A stretch of DNA of 8,375 bases, taken from assembly GCA_964614515.1 (NCBI GenBank), contig CAZTPJ010000113.1, forward strand, positions 1 to 8,375, read 5' to 3'. The DNA is from CAZTPJ01 sp964614515. Lineage in GTDB: Bacteria > Planctomycetota > Phycisphaerae > Phycisphaerales > UBA1924. Below the pieces are notes generated by a model. That model was not told the DNA's origin. It searched no databases and saw nothing but the letters and a program-made list of their open reading frames with translations. Positions 1 through 5,689 of the stretch are shown here, piece by piece (position 1 is the first letter of the stretch; every line of letters starts with the position of its first letter). Made by a program: the position numbers and the translations under genes.

Positions 1-1291
1 CGCCCGCAATACCCGCAAGTTGCCGCGCGACGATCGAACGCCGAATCGGCGGAAGGTGCTTCAACCCAAGATTCACGAGCGTTTCGATCTCTTCTTCGAT
101 CGCGCGGCTCAGCGCGGCCGCGCCAAGCCCCGCCACCTTCGCCCGCAGCCGCATGAAGCGGAAGTCCAGCAGATCCTTCGCCCCGACGAGCGCTGAACGC
201 AGCGTGACGACGCCGTCGGGGCGCTTGAGCAGTTCATCGGGATCTTTCGCGCTCGTCAGCGATGAGAGATCACAGACCTTCACGTCGATGGGTTCGGCGA
301 AGAGGGCCTCGGTGGCGCGATCCGCGGCCTGTTGGCCCGCGCGATCGCCATCAAAGATCAGGATCACCGTGTCGCACATGCGCCGCAGGACACTGGCGTG
401 CCCGGCCGTGAGAGCCGTGCCCAGCGCCGCGACGACGTTGTCCACGCCCGCCTGATGACAGGCGATGACGTCGGTGTAGCCTTCGACGAGGATGGCCGTG
501 CGCGATTGCTGGATGGATCGCGACGCGAGGTGCAGGCCATAGAGCGCCTGCGACTTGCGAAACAGGGGCGTTTCCTCGGAGTTGATGTATTTCGCGAGAC
601 CGTCGTCTTTGATCTGCCGTCCGCCGAAGGCGATGATGCGTCCGGCCTGATCGCAGATGGGGAACATGAGTCGAGCGCGGAAGGCGTCGTAGTGTCCGCC
701 GGACTCGCGTTCTTTGAGCAGCCCGGCGGCGCGGAACGCGCGTTCGTCGAGACTCTTGCCGCGCAGCGTCATCAGCAGGCCATCCCAGCGATCCGGGCTG
801 GCGCCGAGGCCAAAGGCTGTCACCATCTCGGGCGCGATGCCGCGCCGGGCGATGACCTCGCGTGCGGCCGCGCCGTGCTCGGGGTGTCGCAGGATGGCCT
901 GAAAGAACTCCCCGGCCGCGGCGTTGGCGCGAAGCAGTTCGGTGCGGGAGGCCGTGGGTTCATCGCCCTGTTCACCGCGTGGGGCCGAGCGTGGGGTGAG
1001 TTCAATGCCGGCGCGCTGCGCGAGATACTCGAGCGCTTCGCGGAACTCCATGGGGTGATACTTGCGGGTGAAGGTCAGCGCGTTGCCGCCGGCCTGACAG
1101 ACGAAGCAGTGGAAGATCTGCTTGTGCGGCACGACGCACATCGAGGGATCGTGATCGTTGTGGAAGGGACAGATGCCGACGTATTCGCGTCCGCGAGCCT
1201 TGAGCCGCACATGTTCGCCAATGATGCGAACGATGTCAGTCGCGTCAAGCACGCGCTGGACATCATCGACTTGGCGCGACAGCCTGGCCAA
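1..1291 (-). CDS. dnaG: DNA primase DnaG, N-terminal part (cut by window edge)
   Basis: DnaG makes the RNA primers for Okazaki fragments at the replication fork, working with the DnaB helicase. The frame is open from 1291 down to the window edge, giving 430 codons. The usual length is about 600 residues, so the C-terminal helicase-binding domain lies outside. A CHC2 zinc finger is seen at residues 41-65 (Cys41, His44, Cys62, Cys65). The TOPRIM catalytic core shows Glu270 in EGYTD and Asp314/Asp316 in FDGDRAG. I chose the TTG start at 1289-1291 because an AAGGA lies 9 bases upstream, and because it puts 17 residues before TDIV, close to the 16 before TDIVDLI in E. coli DnaG as I remember it. 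An in-frame ATG at 1328-1330 would add 13 mostly basic residues and lacks a Shine-Dalgarno. The gene is divergent from the acylphosphatase gene. No frameshift or missing key residue was seen. Confidence 0.96.
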   Translation of the reverse strand, partial: MARLSRQVDDVQRVLDATDIVRIIGEHVRLKARGREYVGICPFHNDHDPSMCVVPHKQIFHCFVCQAGGNALTFTRKYHPMEFREALEYLAQRAGIELTPRSAPRGEQGDEPTASRTELLRANAAAGEFFQAILRHPEHGAAAREVIARRGIAPEMVTAFGLGASPDRWDGLLMTLRGKSLDERAFRAAGLLKERESGGHYDAFRARLMFPICDQAGRIIAFGGRQIKDDGLAKYINSEETPLFRKSQALYGLHLASRSIQQSRTAILVEGYTDVIACHQAGVDNVVAALGTALTAGHASVLRRMCDTVILIFDGDRAGQQAADRATEALFAEPIDVKVCDLSSLTSAKDPDELLKRPDGVVTLRSALVGAKDLLDFRFMRLRAKVAGLGAAALSRAIEEEIETLVNLGLKHLPPIRRSIVARQLAGIAG

Positions 1292-1300
1292 TCGTCTCTT

Positions 1301-1305
1301 TCCTT
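1301..1305 (-). promoter_or_regulatory. Ribosome binding site of dnaG (supports TTG start)
   Basis: Read on the minus strand this is AAGGA, 9 bases before a TTG codon at 1291-1289. The in-frame ATG 39 bases further upstream has no such element. The site therefore favours the TTG start, which also fits the usual DnaG N-terminus. Confidence 0.55.
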
Positions 1306-1330
1306 GTCTCCGGGCGACCGCCGGAACCAT

Positions 1331-1713
1331 GCGCGCCACACCATCGACGCGCGATGCGCGAACTCATCCGATCGTCGGACTTAACCCACCGTCTCCACTT
1401 GCCAATCCACGTGAACCATCCGCCGTTACCGCCGTACATCCCTCTGGCGCGCACGACATGCGCCAAAACTCAGCCGGCGCGCCCCGCTCGCCAAAAATGG
1501 TGATCCTTGTTCAGGCCATGGTGTCCCGAAGGACGGCCGCGGATCCGGGAGGTGGCGGGCGATGGTGCCGCAAAATGAGCCTAGCACCACTTCGGGCCGA
1601 ATCAACCATCCGAACCCTCGGACTTTGCGATCCCACCACCACCACCGGCAGCCTCCACCCAACCCCCCGAGCCGCCGTGCGTCTCCCCCCGCCAGCCCCG
1701 CCAAGAATCCCAT
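1331..1713. other. Divergent intergenic region, no gene recognised
   Basis: This stretch separates the divergent dnaG and acylphosphatase genes. The open frames that cross it on both strands continue out of phase through the flanking genes, and their translations (rich in Arg, Pro and Trp) look like non-coding reading. It contains a short ACC triplet run near 1634-1646. I found no tRNA, no convincing hairpin with a T tract and no good -35/-10 pair. The promoters of both neighbours should lie here, but I cannot place them. No Shine-Dalgarno is visible before the acylphosphatase ATG. Confidence 0.6.
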
Positions 1714-1983
1714 ATGGAGCGATGGCGATATCGGTTCTCGGGTCATGTCCAGGGCGTGGGCTTCCGCATGACGGCCGTGCGAATCGCCGCGCGCCACCCG
1801 GTTACCGGCTGGGTCCGAAACGAACCCGACCGCAGCGTGGTCATGGAAATCCAAGGCATACCCGAGGACATTGCCCGGTGCCTCTCGGACCTTCGCGCCG
1901 TCATGCGCGAGAACATCACGGATGAGTCCAGTCAGCCCCTGCCGACCGAACCGGGCGAATCGAGTTTTGTGATTCGAAGGTGA
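1714..1983 (+). CDS. acyP: Acylphosphatase
   Basis: This small cytoplasmic enzyme hydrolyses the carboxyl-phosphate bond of acyl phosphates such as carbamoyl phosphate or 1,3-bisphosphoglycerate. The 89-residue product matches the usual length of about 90. The signature GHVQGVGFR lies at residues 10-18, and its Arg18 is the expected phosphate-binding arginine. TGWVRN at residues 31-36 supplies the expected catalytic Asn36. The C-terminus has the expected short beta-strand pattern (SSFVIRR). No Shine-Dalgarno precedes the ATG, which is common in planctomycetes. The stop codon overlaps the GTG of the next gene, a HAD phosphatase, so the two are probably translated from one message. Family assignment is firm from the motif; the physiological substrate is unknown. 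Confidence 0.93.
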   Translation: MERWRYRFSGHVQGVGFRMTAVRIAARHPVTGWVRNEPDRSVVMEIQGIPEDIARCLSDLRAVMRENITDESSQPLPTEPGESSFVIRR

Positions 1984-2729
1984 AATCCGGCCGCTACGAA
2001 TTGGCCATGACCACCTCTCGCAGCATGATCCTGTTCGACATCGATGCGACGTTGCTCAGCACGGATGGCGCTGGGATGCGGGCGATGGCCGCGGCGGGGC
2101 GGCGGATGTTCGGGCCGGGGTTCGCCGCAGAGGATGTGGACTATGCAGGAAGGCTCGACCCGCTGATCATCGCGGATCTGATGGTGGTCAACCGTGTGTC
2201 TCCCACGGCCGCGCTGCTCGCGCAGTTCCGCCAGGCGTATGTCGAGGAACTTGGGCGATTGCTGTTTGCCGGGGGCGGGCGTTCGATGCCTGGCGTGGAT
2301 TCGCTGCTCGCGCGATTGCGGGATGAAACGAATATCACGCTGGGACTGCTCACGGGCAACATCGAGCAAGGCGGGCTTCTGAAACTCGCGGCCTGCGGCA
2401 TCGATGCGGCGCCATTTGTCGTTCGCGTCTGGGGCGATGCGCCGTGGCGCGATCGTGAGGTGTCTCCTGCGGCCGTGCCGACGCGAGATGACCTGCCGCC
2501 CGTGGCGCAGGTGGAATATGAACGTCGCTTCGGCGCATCCATCGCGCCGACATCGATCACGATCATCGGCGACACGCCGCATGATGTGCGGTGCGCGAAA
2601 GTCAACGGATGCCGATCGCTCGGCGTGGCGACGGGAAGATATTCGATGCAGGAACTCGCCGGGGCGGATCGCGTGGTGCGCAATCTCGCCAGCGATGATG
2701 ACCTGTGGGACTGGCTGCTCGCTGTGTGA
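1980..2729 (+). CDS. HAD-superfamily phosphatase, phosphoglycolate phosphatase-like
   Basis: This is a haloacid dehalogenase-superfamily hydrolase of 249 residues, probably a cytoplasmic phosphatase for a small phosphorylated metabolite. Motif I is FDIDATLL with nucleophile Asp20 and acid/base Asp22; an Ala stands where DxDGT proteins have Gly. Motif II is LGLLTGN with Thr125. Lys135 in LLKLAACG is the likely motif III lysine. Motif IV is IIGDTPHD (Asp198, Asp202), the Mg2+ site. A helical C1 cap would lie at about residues 28-105. A proline-rich stretch at about 161-176 replaces the usual sequence between motifs III and IV. The GTG start overlaps the upstream TGA by three bases (GTGA), suggesting translational coupling to the acylphosphatase. 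ATG codons at 2007 and 2025 are alternative starts, and either keeps the whole fold. The substrate cannot be read from the sequence. Confidence 0.88.
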   Translation: MKSGRYELAMTTSRSMILFDIDATLLSTDGAGMRAMAAAGRRMFGPGFAAEDVDYAGRLDPLIIADLMVVNRVSPTAALLAQFRQAYVEELGRLLFAGGGRSMPGVDSLLARLRDETNITLGLLTGNIEQGGLLKLAACGIDAAPFVVRVWGDAPWRDREVSPAAVPTRDDLPPVAQVEYERRFGASIAPTSITIIGDTPHDVRCAKVNGCRSLGVATGRYSMQELAGADRVVRNLASDDDLWDWLLAV

Positions 2730-2736
2730 TACGGCC

Positions 2737-2745
2737 GGGGGGGGG
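2737..2745 (+). repeat. G9 homopolymer tract
   Basis: Nine consecutive G bases lie 8 bases after the HAD phosphatase stop codon. The tract is intergenic, so a length change would not alter a protein. It may be a slippage site or a base-call or assembly problem. Confidence 0.7.
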
Positions 2746-2806
2746 CGGCGGCTGACTCGATCGCGCCGATGGATACCGGACTCTCGACGCTCCGGCCTCT
2801 ACCCGC

Positions 2807-2821
2807 GATTGTCTGACAATC
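2807..2821. repeat. 15-base palindrome, possible operator or weak terminator
   Basis: GATTGTC and GACAATC flank a single T, giving perfect 7-base arms. It lies between the HAD phosphatase and the promoter of the collagen gene. There is no T tract after it, so a protein-binding site is as likely as a terminator. The function is inferred only from symmetry and position. Confidence 0.35.
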
Positions 2822-2848
2822 TACGCAAACAGGCGAAACTGGGCGATG

Positions 2849-2868
2849 TTGGGCTGCCGAGCAGCCAA
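2849..2868 (+). terminator. Hairpin between HAD phosphatase and collagen gene
   Basis: GGCTGC (2852-2857) and GCAGCC (2861-2866) pair around a CGA loop. Allowing one bulged G extends the stem through TTGG and CCAA. It ends about 20 bases before the putative -35 of the collagen gene, a natural place for the upstream transcript to end. No T tract follows, so terminator activity is uncertain. Confidence 0.35.
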
Positions 2869-2888
2869 TGTGGCCTGCAATATTCCGC

Positions 2889-2917
2889 TTGCATCGCCGT
2901 GATGAATCTTGTATCTT
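2889..2917 (+). promoter_or_regulatory. Putative sigma-70 promoter of the collagen-dockerin pair
   Basis: TTGCAT (2889-2894) and TATCTT (2912-2917) are separated by 17 bases. Each box matches four of six consensus bases. Transcription would start near 2924, giving a leader of about 33 bases. The promoter proposed for the propeller-dockerin gene (TTGCAA-N17-TATCGT) has nearly the same boxes and spacing. Confidence 0.5.
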
Positions 2918-2925
2918 TCGCCCCA

Positions 2926-2940
2926 ACCCCGAGGCGGGGT
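2926..2940 (+). promoter_or_regulatory. Leader hairpin just before the collagen gene ribosome binding site
   Basis: ACCCC (2926-2930) and GGGGT (2936-2940) form a short GC-rich stem with a GAGGC loop. It ends two bases before the AAAGGAG Shine-Dalgarno. It would sit at or near the 5' end of the predicted message and could affect translation or transcript stability. Confidence 0.35.
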
Positions 2941-2942
2941 GA

Positions 2943-2948
2943 AAGGAG
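2943..2948 (+). promoter_or_regulatory. Ribosome binding site fixing the collagen gene start
   Basis: AAGGAG lies 8 bases before the ATG at 2957. That ATG begins directly at a signal peptide. A longer in-frame reading from TTG at 2909 would put 16 non-signal residues in front of it and would start inside the -10 region. The Shine-Dalgarno therefore decides the start. Confidence 0.8.
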
Positions 2949-2956
2949 AATGGATC

Positions 2957-4945
2957 ATGCGCGGACTTCGATGTGGATGGTTGATTGGTGTTCTTGCGTT
3001 CGCGACAATTGCGGCCGCGCAAACGCCCGTTGGCTCGCATTTCACGTATCAAGGACAGTTGCGAAACGCGGGCGGACCTGTCAATGGCTCCGCGGACTTT
3101 CGCTTTCGTTTGTATGATGCGGCCGGGGGGGGCGTGCAGGTGGGGCCATCGCTGATTCTGCTCAACGCGGGATTGACCGACGGCCTGCTGACGGTTGAAC
3201 TGGACTTCGGTCCCGCGGCGTTCGGACCGGATGCGCGATGGATCGAGATTGATGTGCGGTCTCCGGCGGGGGCCGGGTCATACACGACGCTCATGCCGCG
3301 TCAGCCCATCACGGCCGCACCGGTGGCGCTGTACGCGCTGGATGGCAATCCCGGCCCGGCGGGACCGCAGGGCGAGCCGGGTCCGATGGGGCCACAGGGT
3401 GATGTTGGTCCTGAAGGACCACAGGGTCCGCAAGGTGAGCAGGGAATACAGGGCGAAACTGGGCCAATCGGGCCGCAGGGTGACGTCGGACCGGCGGGGC
3501 CACAAGGTGAAGTCGGGCCGGCGGGGCCACAGGGTGAAGTTGGACCGGCCGGACCGCAGGGACCGCAAGGTGATGTTGGGCCACAGGGTGAGCAGGGTGT
3601 GCCAGGAACTCAGGGCGAAACGGGGCCGGCGGGGCCACAGGGTGAAGTCGGACCGACGGGACCGCAGGGACCGCAAGGTGATGTTGGGCCACAGGGTCCG
3701 CAAGGTGATGTTGGGCCACAGGGTCCGCAAGGTGATGTTGGACCGGCAGGACCGCAGGGTGACGTCGGACCCGCAGGGCCACAGGGCGAAGTGGGACCCG
3801 CAGGCCCACAAGGTGAGGTCGGACCAACGGGACCGGCAGGACCACAAGGTGACATTGGACCGCAGGGTCCGCAAGGTGAACAAGGTTTGGTCGGACCACA
3901 AGGCGAAACCGGTCCGATGGGACCGCAGGGTGACGTCGGACCAGCAGGTCCGCAGGGCGACGTAGGACCGCAGGGTCCGCAAGGTGAGCAAGGGCTGCCG
4001 GGTGAGACTGGCCCGGCCGGACCGCAAGGTGAAGCCGGACCGCAGGGTGACGTCGGACCAGCAGGCCCGCAAGGCGACGTTGGGCCGCAGGGTCCACAAG
4101 GCGAGCAAGGGCTGCCGGGTGAGACCGGGCCCGCCGGACCCCAAGGTGAGCAAGGTCCAGCAGGTGCACAGGGACCACAAGGTGACGTTGGACCCGCAGG
4201 ACCGCAGGGTGAGCAAGGACCGGCAGGTCCGCAAGGTGATGTCGGGCCCGCGGGGCCACAGGGTCCGCAAGGTGAGCAAGGGGTTCAGGGTGAAGTGGGG
4301 CCGGCCGGGCCGCAGGGTGATGCTGGGCCGGCCGGACCACAGGGGCCCCAAGGCGAAGTGGGACCGGCGGGACCGCAAGGAGACGTAGGCCCGGCGGGTC
4401 CACAGGGTGAAGTTGGGCCACAGGGTCCGCAGGGCGACATTGGGCCACAAGGTCCGCAGGGCGAGCCGGGTCCGGCGGGCGCGGGAGATGTTCGAGTTCG
4501 CAAGTTGACCAATCAGGAGATCACCAGCAACGAGACACTTCAGAACGACAACGATCTGACATTCGCGGTTGGATCGAATGAAGTCTGGGAGTTTGACATG
4601 CTGGTGATCACTAAGGGCAACGGTAATCGCGATATCCGCATCGCATTCGACGTGCCAGCAGGTGCGACGATTCATTGGTCGGGGTTGGGTGCTGACGTGA
4701 CATGGAACAGCCCTGATGAGGCCATGGCCATCCTACGAAGTTACTACCGCACTGGAAGTGCGGAAGCGTACTTCGGAACAATCCTCAATACACCCTTCAT
4801 CGTGCGCATCCGAGGAATGGTCGTCAATGGAGAAACTGCCGGTGATGTCACGCTTCAGTGGTCGCCACGAAGCAACGGCGGAGCGCCCAACGACCCAATC
4901 ACGGTGCAGGCTGGCAGTTTCCTCCGCGCGGGAAAGTTTGAATGA
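2957..4945 (+). CDS. Secreted collagen-like protein with 127 Gly-X-Y triplets
   Basis: This is a predicted exported structural protein of 662 residues. Residues 1-21 form a signal peptide with a likely cut after AAA, before QTP. Residues 28-128 form an N-terminal domain of a type I recall from other bacterial collagen-like proteins (FTYQGQL, FRFRLYDA, GLLTVELDFG, RWIEIDV, PRQPITAAPVALYA). Residues 130-510 are 127 consecutive Gly-X-Y triplets without a break, dominated by GPQ, GPA, GDV, GEV and GEQ. The rod contains 42 Asp/Glu and no Lys or Arg. Residues 511-662 form a C-terminal domain rich in predicted beta structure, a plausible trimerising head. There is no cell-wall sorting signal, membrane anchor or dockerin. 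A G8 run at 3125-3132 lies in the N-terminal domain. The next gene starts 44 bases downstream and probably shares the message. Function is unknown; adhesion, matrix or stalk roles are inference. Confidence 0.93.
   Translation: MRGLRCGWLIGVLAFATIAAAQTPVGSHFTYQGQLRNAGGPVNGSADFRFRLYDAAGGGVQVGPSLILLNAGLTDGLLTVELDFGPAAFGPDARWIEIDVRSPAGAGSYTTLMPRQPITAAPVALYALDGNPGPAGPQGEPGPMGPQGDVGPEGPQGPQGEQGIQGETGPIGPQGDVGPAGPQGEVGPAGPQGEVGPAGPQGPQGDVGPQGEQGVPGTQGETGPAGPQGEVGPTGPQGPQGDVGPQGPQGDVGPQGPQGDVGPAGPQGDVGPAGPQGEVGPAGPQGEVGPTGPAGPQGDIGPQGPQGEQGLVGPQGETGPMGPQGDVGPAGPQGDVGPQGPQGEQGLPGETGPAGPQGEAGPQGDVGPAGPQGDVGPQGPQGEQGLPGETGPAGPQGEQGPAGAQGPQGDVGPAGPQGEQGPAGPQGDVGPAGPQGPQGEQGVQGEVGPAGPQGDAGPAGPQGPQGEVGPAGPQGDVGPAGPQGEVGPQGPQGDIGPQGPQGEPGPAGAGDVRVRKLTNQEITSNETLQNDNDLTFAVGSNEVWEFDMLVITKGNGNRDIRIAFDVPAGATIHWSGLGADVTWNSPDEAMAILRSYYRTGSAEAYFGTILNTPFIVRIRGMVVNGETAGDVTLQWSPRSNGGAPNDPITVQAGSFLRAGKFE
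3125..3132 (+). repeat. G8 homopolymer tract inside the collagen gene
   Basis: Eight consecutive G bases encode part of the AAGGGV stretch at residues 55-60 of the collagen-like protein. A gain or loss of one base would shift the frame before the collagen rod. This is the kind of tract that can make a surface protein phase-variable. It could equally reflect ordinary glycine codon choice. Confidence 0.7.
3344..4486 (+). repeat. Collagen-coding tandem repeat, 9-base unit with 27-base superperiod
   Basis: The DNA repeats every 9 bases as GGN-CCN-CAG/GGN variants over 127 units. A looser 27-base pattern encodes two Pro-containing triplets followed by one acidic triplet. No unit breaks the frame. 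Third codon positions vary from copy to copy (GGA, GGG, GGT, GGC; CAG and CAA), so the copies are not recent perfect duplicates. Long open frames in the other frames of this stretch are by-products of the repeat. Confidence 0.92.
3938..4150 (+). repeat. Segmental duplication within the collagen repeat (117-base offset)
   Basis: Two segments starting at 3938 and 4055 encode the same run of ten triplets plus a following GE. Both run from GPA-GPQ-GDV through the distinctive GEQ-GLP-GET and on to GPA-GPQ. GLP and the GLP-GET pair occur nowhere else in the rod. The copies differ mainly at synonymous positions. This points to block duplication followed by drift, and it is the clearest higher-order unit in the repeat. 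Confidence 0.75.
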
Positions 4946-4977
4946 TCACCTGTCGTGGCTCTTCCACGGCCACTTTC

Positions 4978-4983
4978 GGAGGA
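4978..4983 (+). promoter_or_regulatory. Ribosome binding site fixing the small dockerin gene start
   Basis: GGAGGA lies 6 bases before the ATG at 4990, which opens directly into a signal peptide. An earlier in-frame ATG at 4942 overlaps the collagen stop as ATGA but would add 16 residues in front of the signal peptide. The Shine-Dalgarno and the signal peptide both favour 4990. Confidence 0.75.
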
Positions 4984-4989
4984 TGCTCC

Positions 4990-5400
4990 ATGACACGATG
5001 GATGACTTTGGCAACGCTGGCCGTGCTGACGACAACGCCGGCGCTCGCGCAGCCGGAGATGACGTGGCGCACGATCGACGCGGGCGGCGGCGAATCTTCC
5101 GGCGGGGGATTCGTGATGCACGGGACGACGGGCCAGCCGGACGCGGGATTCATGGCCGGCGGCGGGTTTGTCATGCACGGCGGGTTTGTCTTCGGCGTGG
5201 ATACGGGCTTCTGCTACGCGGATTGCGACGGCTCCACGGGGCGGCGCGTGCTTGATGTCTTTGACTTTCTGTGCTTTGGCAATCGCTTCGCTGTCAACGA
5301 CCCGTACGCCTGCGACTGCGACCTTTCCACGGGCGGAGGCGTGTGTGATATCTTTGATTTCCTGTGTTTTCAGAACGCGTTCGCGGCCGGGTGTGAGTGA
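4990..5400 (+). CDS. Small secreted protein with GC-type dockerin module
   Basis: This 136-residue product is predicted to be exported. Residues 1-20 are a signal peptide ending ALA, before QPEMTW. Residues 28-70 are Gly-rich with GGGFVMHG repeated at 38-45 and 57-64, a pattern I recall from planctomycete secreted proteins. Residues 75-135 form a GC-type dockerin with two repeats. Each holds a 12-residue EF-hand-like loop: Asp78, Asp80, Ser82, Asp89 and Asp109, Asp111, Ser113, Asp120. Each is followed by FDFLCF. Eight cysteines could form four disulfides. Known dockerins bind cohesins in a calcium-dependent way; whether this type does is not established here. The gene follows the collagen gene by 44 bases and probably shares its promoter. 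Its role may be to present or anchor something in the same assembly, which is inference. Confidence 0.88.
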   Translation: MTRWMTLATLAVLTTTPALAQPEMTWRTIDAGGGESSGGGFVMHGTTGQPDAGFMAGGGFVMHGGFVFGVDTGFCYADCDGSTGRRVLDVFDFLCFGNRFAVNDPYACDCDLSTGGGVCDIFDFLCFQNAFAAGCE

Positions 5401-5433
5401 ATCACGTCCGCTCTTGATTCGCGGTGAAGAGGA

Positions 5434-5505
5434 ATCACCACCGAGGCGCTGAGGAAGAGGAGAGGAGCATGATCTACTCTTTGCTATGGGTGTCTCTGAG
5501 GTGAT
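5434..5505. repeat. Imperfect long inverted repeat in the convergent intergenic region
   Basis: ATCACCACCGAGGCGCTGAGG at the left end is matched imperfectly by the reverse complement of the TCTCTGAGGTGAT segment at the right end, with a purine-rich middle. The outer arms ATCACC (5434-5439) and GGTGAT (5500-5505) match exactly. Similar 'CACCGAGG...GAG' intergenic sequences are familiar from planctomycete and verrucomicrobial genomes, recalled from memory. It has no coding potential I can support. Confidence 0.4.
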
Positions 5506-5542
5506 CTTTGCGGTTTGGTCGAGCAATCGCGGGCGTGCGTGC

Positions 5543-5571
5543 CATCGAAGTCGGTTCCTCCGACTTCGATG
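5543..5571. repeat. 12-base-arm palindrome, CATCGAAGTC family, copy 1
   Basis: CATCGAAGTCGG (5543-5554) and CCGACTTCGATG (5560-5571) are perfect inverted arms around TTCCT. The unit resembles REP elements and lies between convergent genes. A shorter CCGCGT/ACGCGG hairpin follows at 5575-5589. Confidence 0.85.
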
Positions 5572-5596
5572 CTTCCGCGTCGGACGCGGGCCACGA

Positions 5597-5623
5597 CATC
5601 GAAGTCCGAAGCGGACTTCGATG
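5597..5623. repeat. 12-base-arm palindrome, CATCGAAGTC family, copy 2
   Basis: CATCGAAGTCCG (5597-5608) and CGGACTTCGATG (5612-5623) pair perfectly around AAG. Compared with copy 1, the bases next to the loop changed in both arms together (GTCGG to GTCCG), so the stem is preserved. This suggests the structure is what matters. Confidence 0.85.
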
Positions 5624-5663
5624 GCACGAGAGCGCGAGTTCCGCAGCGGACTTCGATGGCACG
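5611..5663 (+). repeat. 18-base direct repeat GCGGACTTCGATGGCACG, two copies
   Basis: The two exact copies lie at 5611-5628 and 5646-5663. The first overlaps the right arm of palindrome copy 2. The second has no matching left arm, so it is a half unit. Confidence 0.85.
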
Positions 5664-5668
5664 GCAGC

Positions 5669-5689
5669 GCACAGGCGGGACGCCTGTGC
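5669..5689. terminator. Strong hairpin between convergent genes, possible bidirectional terminator
   Basis: GCACAGGCG (5669-5677) and CGCCTGTGC (5681-5689) form a perfect 9-base stem with a GGA loop. It lies 24 bases beyond the stop of the minus-strand glycerate kinase gene and downstream of the plus-strand dockerin gene. There is no T tract, so it is either a factor-dependent or stabilising hairpin or simply a REP-like repeat. Confidence 0.5.

Noticed and set aside
332..1384. 350-residue plus-strand open frame over the dnaG region
   Set aside because: It is antisense to a clear primase with an intact zinc finger and TOPRIM motifs. The plus-strand translation matches no family I recognise.
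1426..1854. 142-residue minus-strand open frame across the acylphosphatase start
   Set aside because: It is antisense to the acylphosphatase motif region, includes a WWWW run from the ACC repeat, and has no Shine-Dalgarno or family resemblance.
3344..4486. Regular 27-base spacing might suggest a CRISPR array
   Set aside because: There are no unique spacers. The whole stretch is one in-frame Gly-X-Y coding repeat, and no cas genes are nearby.
3278..4675. Long open frames on the minus strand and in other plus frames across the collagen repeat (up to 465 residues)
   Set aside because: The 9-base repeat has no stop codons in several frames, so long open frames are expected. Their translations are low-complexity (TLRTLWP, PAQHHLA or SPCGPAGP repeats) with no start signals. 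The plus frame has a signal peptide, a Shine-Dalgarno and recognisable end domains.
4942..4989. Start of the small dockerin protein at 4942 (ATGA overlap with the collagen stop)
   Set aside because: It is possible for translational coupling. However, the 16 added residues would precede the signal peptide, and a good GGAGGA sits before the ATG at 4990, so 4990 was preferred.
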